Below, piece by piece: positions 8,875 through 11,017 of a stretch of DNA of 11,017 nucleotides; the stretch's first letter is position 1, and every line of letters begins with the position of its first letter. A model generated the notes under the pieces. It saw only the letters and a program-made list of their open reading frames with translations, was not told where the DNA came from and did no database searches. Both the position numbers and the translations under genes were made by a program. This DNA is from Cephalothrix simula. Taxonomy: Eukaryota > Nemertea > Palaeonemertea > Archinemertea > Cephalotrichidae. Location of the stretch: NCBI GenBank assembly GCA_035591015.1, contig JAXIUW010210064.1:1-11017 (forward strand), given 5' to 3'.

Positions 8875-9974
8875 TAAAATCGACTCTCATGGTATCATTT
8901 CCCTTAAGTAACTCTTTTTCCTTCTTTTTGCAATCAGAGGAAATCCGCAGCCGTAGACCAAAAGTTAATTTGGCCCTTACCCAAAAATCGTATATTTCCC
9001 AGGGAAGTTTTGACAGTGCTTGCACATCAGGTATAACGGACACATGGTACATTTTTGTTGCATTTTGATGTGTTTTTGATGTTTTTTTTCTGTTTTTTTG
9101 CATGTTTTAGTCCTTCCTTATGCCGGTAGGTCTAAGTTAAACTAAAAAAGTAGTAAAGTACTGATTTAAAATTCACCAGGCCTGAAATTCACTTAATTTT
9201 AGCTGAATAATTTTAGAGTCATAATATGATTTATAACTCATTTTAAAATGTTGAAGTTCGTTAAAATTTAATATAATTGCATAGCATAATATTAACAATA
9301 TAACATAGCATGTATAACGTTTTTCAAGCCTGAAAAAATCATCTTGCTTACTTCCATTGCTTATCCTAGGCTCCTCCAGCCAGATATATCTTGGGGACTT
9401 CTAAATTCTGGTTTGGAATGAAACGCGAATCGTAGATTCCCCTGGTAAATTGTCATGGTGGCCCTCTTGTCAGGGAGGTATAAAACAAAATTCAGACTCT
9501 CCCTTACGGTCTCGTGTTTGCACTCAAAATTCAACATCCAATCACACATAAACATTGTAATAATATTTTAAAAGTCATTTTGCAATATAATATATTTTCT
9601 TGGGTCGCAGGTTTTGAATAAATCGTAATAAAAAATATTTTTGTTGAAATTAAGGGATTGGTGGTTTAGATTCAGTAATGATTTTTGTGCTTCAGCTCAA
9701 TTTTGATATGCTGTATTTCTGTACTCACAATCCGGGACCTTAAAAGTAGATCTTAACGTATTTTTATAAGTCTCTGTAATGTATGTAAAGCTGTGTGTAA
9801 TTTTATTTTGTACTTTCCAAATTTTTAAATCCTTCCCGAGATTTTCGTATCATTACATTAATGGAAAATTAATTATATTTCTTTATACATAAAATATATG
9901 TAAAATTAATAGTCAAAAGGCTATTTTATTAATTGTAATAAATATTTGTCTCAGTTTTTGATTATATTTTGCAG

Positions 9975-10086
9975 ATATAAGATCATTTCCTGTTACCCCG
10001 GCTGGAACTGCAGAAGTTGATGGACCTTCAAAACCAATTGATGTTTTTATCAGCTATAGGCGTTCAAATGGGTCTCAATTAGCGAG
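9975..10086 (+). CDS. SARM1: SARM1 exon: SAM-TIR linker and start of TIR NADase domain
   Basis: No ATG-initiated ORF marks this exon; it was found by reading the intron. After TATATTTTGCAG (9974) two bases complete a split Asn codon, then 36 codons encode a short linker (IRSFPVTPAGTAEVDGPSKP) and the TIR start IDVFISYRRSNGSQLA. It ends at donor GTAAAA (10087) with two bases of a split Ser codon. DVFISYRR is the diagnostic first strand (betaA) and following loop of SARM1-type TIR domains; R585 and R586 of the assembled fragment align with human R569 and R570. Phase matches both neighbours (1 in, 2 out). The linker is unconserved, as is usual. An alternative acceptor CTGCAG inside the exon (10009-10013) exists but would delete much of the linker. 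Confidence 0.93.
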
Positions 10087-10194
10087 GTAAAATTCAAACA
10101 TAGGACCTTTTCATTGCAGTTAGTCGATATATATAGTTCTATTTTTGCTCAATGCTCTTTTTTTGTTTACACGTATTATTTTTCTTTCTTTTAG
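10087..10194 (+). other. SARM1: Short SARM1 intron (108 bp) inside the TIR domain
   Basis: Bounded by GTAAAA and TTCTTTCTTTTAG, phase 2. It splits the Ser codon of the GSQLAS|LLK helix. It is much shorter than the other introns and has a strong pyrimidine tract. Confidence 0.92.
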
Positions 10195-10384
10195 TCTTCT
10201 GAAAGTTCATCTTCAATTGCGAGGTTTCACCGTATTTTTGGATATTGAGCGTCTTACTGCTGGTAAATTTGATGAAGGTTTATTAAATAGTATCCGAAAT
10301 GCCAAACATTTCATCTTGGTACTTACCCCCGAAGCTTTAGATCGGTGCATTGATGATGATGAACAGAAAGACTGGGTGCATAAG
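10195..10384 (+). CDS. SARM1: SARM1 exon: TIR domain core with BB loop, stopping before the catalytic Glu
   Basis: The acceptor is TTCTTTCTTTTAG (10194); its first base completes Ser ([11 protein letters not shown]). It encodes 63 further codons: [20 protein letters not shown], then [20 protein letters not shown], then [20 protein letters not shown] and VHK. The NADase active-site loop is visible as [10 protein letters not shown] (human DVEKLEAGKF), keeping the equivalents of D594, E596 and G601; human K597 is R and E599 is T. The LVLTPxALDRC strand-loop and KDWVHK (W638 equivalent) are intact. Spacing from RR to the exon end equals human exactly. The exon ends at donor GTGAGA (10385), phase 0, one codon before the position of human catalytic E642, so the catalytic residue is not in this window. 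The gene is partial, not broken. Reading through the donor gives an in-frame tail and a stop at 10469, an intronic extension. Confidence 0.95.
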
Positions 10385-11017
10385 GTGAGATCATTTGTTC
10401 TTAATAATTTGAAAAAATGGCTGTGGCACTCACACAATATAGCATACATAAGCTATTTGCAAGTCATGTAAGTTTGACATTGAACTGCTCGCATGTCATA
10501 TCCGCAAGTTCCAAATTAATAAGCAACTTGCAGACACTCGAGTCGCTATTTGCGTATTCTATATAATACGCAGACTTGCGAAACTATACAAGTTACGGAT
10601 GTACAACACAAAAAAGTGACTTACGGTTACAGTGTGGCAGGGATCATTGTCCGTGAGGATACAGCACGTACAGGCATCCCATTCACAATATATCCGGTAG
10701 TCGCGTATCCGCATATTAGAGAATACACCTATCTGTTATTTTCATCATGGGTTCCCGTAAGTTGTTAAATTTGACCAGAAGTGTATCATATCTTCAATTG
10801 ATATTTTAGATTTGCCCCATTAACACAAATTAAAAACACAAAATATAGAAAACATAGAATCAAAATTAATTAATAGGTTTTGACACTGGTAATTTAGGTA
10901 TAAATGAAAGAACTGACTCAATTTCACGCCAAGCCGTAACAATATAGAGTTATTGCACGCTTTTTTGAGTGAAATACGAAGCAGTTATTGCCCGAGGGGC
11001 GCAGCCCCGAGGGCAAT
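10385..11017 (+). other. SARM1: Start of the SARM1 intron preceding the catalytic exon (truncated by window)
   Basis: It begins with donor GTGAGA in phase 0 and runs off the window, so its acceptor is not visible. 10498-10601 contains nested short inverted repeats (GCGTATT at 10552-10558 with AATACGC at 10565-10571; CGCAAGT at 10503-10509 with ACTTGCG at 10574-10580). The open reading at 10550-10768 has no recognisable domain and is probably repeat-derived. Confidence 0.75.
10987..11017. repeat. GC-rich hairpin at window end, likely the centre of a palindromic repeat
   Basis: ATTGCCCGAGGGGC (10987-11000) pairs with GCCCCGAGGGCAAT (11004-11017) at 12 of 14 positions around a GCA loop. The contrast with the surrounding AT-rich intron is sharp. 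The preceding bases (about 10945-10986, TTATTGCACGC...GAAATACGAAGCAG) may be the left arm of a longer palindromic element whose right arm lies beyond the window. Confidence 0.6.

Larger units (their letters stand above)
6529..9974 (+). other. SARM1: Large SARM1 intron (3446 bp) hosting several repeats
   Basis: Bounded by GTAAGT and TTTTGCAG, phase 1. The first 1.4 kb (about 6610-7980) is AT-rich with no gene or repeat that I can support. From 7995 to 8874 three foldback or terminal-inverted-repeat elements lie in a row. 9075-9970 is again mostly featureless AT-rich DNA, apart from a more GC-balanced stretch at 9361-9555. No additional SARM1 exon is needed here, because SAM2 and TIR join in phase with a linker of normal size. 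Confidence 0.8.

Noticed and set aside
8834-9103. Overlapping ORFs on both strands near the 8593-8874 element
   Set aside because: They cross the element's terminal repeat and poly-T tracts; the translations are low complexity.
10550-10768. 72-codon + strand ORF after the last exon
   Set aside because: It has no domain, begins inside short inverted repeats and does not continue the TIR domain, whose next residues should follow WVHK with a catalytic Glu.
1-11017. CRISPR array, tRNA, rRNA or bacterial operon signals
   Set aside because: No regularly spaced direct repeats and no tRNA or rRNA signature were seen. The gene is clearly a spliced animal gene, so bacterial signals such as ribosome binding sites do not apply.

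Overview
The window holds most of one animal gene on the + strand, interrupted by introns: an orthologue of SARM1 (Drosophila Sarm/Ect4, C. elegans tir-1), the NAD+-cleaving enzyme that executes programmed axon degeneration and also acts in innate immune signalling. Spliceosomal GT-AG introns, polypyrimidine acceptors, AT-rich non-coding DNA and the metazoan-specific ARM-SAM-SAM-TIR architecture mark an animal nuclear genome. Wording of the SAM/ARM junction and TIR domain resembles protostome SARM from memory, and the genome carries many small inverted-repeat elements. I favour a marine or other invertebrate but cannot name the phylum.

Layout: 1-1627 is upstream intron/5' sequence with one candidate 31-nt microexon (225-255). 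The large ARM exon is 1628-2760. Then come the exon for the end of ARM and start of SAM1 (3723-3899), the rest of SAM1 (5346-5470), the end of SAM1 plus SAM2 (6293-6528), the linker and start of TIR (9975-10086), and the TIR core (10195-10384). After 10384 the window is intron to its end. Intron sizes are 962, 1446, 822, 3446 and 108 bp, then more than 632 bp. All six exons join in phase (phases 0, 0, 2, 1, 2, and 0 at the open end) to give 657 continuous codons with no stop. The 3' end of the gene, including the catalytic glutamate (human E642), is outside the window; the last visible exon stops exactly one codon before it. The true N-terminus is also unproven.

How the parts work together, from knowledge of the family: the ARM domain senses the NAD+/NMN ratio and holds the enzyme off, the tandem SAM domains assemble an octameric ring, and the TIR domain hydrolyses or cyclises NAD+. 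Most ARM pocket and TIR loop residues that I can align to human SARM1 are present, with a few notable substitutions.

The introns contain no second convincing gene. They are rich in foldback/MITE-like repeats, the clearest being a 46-bp inverted repeat with two mismatches at 8245-8426, a terminal-inverted-repeat element at 8593-8874, and an inverted repeat at 5930-6082. I do not see a new multi-gene system here. The interest lies in the SARM1 exon structure, its substitutions, the matching SAM1/SAM2 motif, and the cluster of foldback elements.
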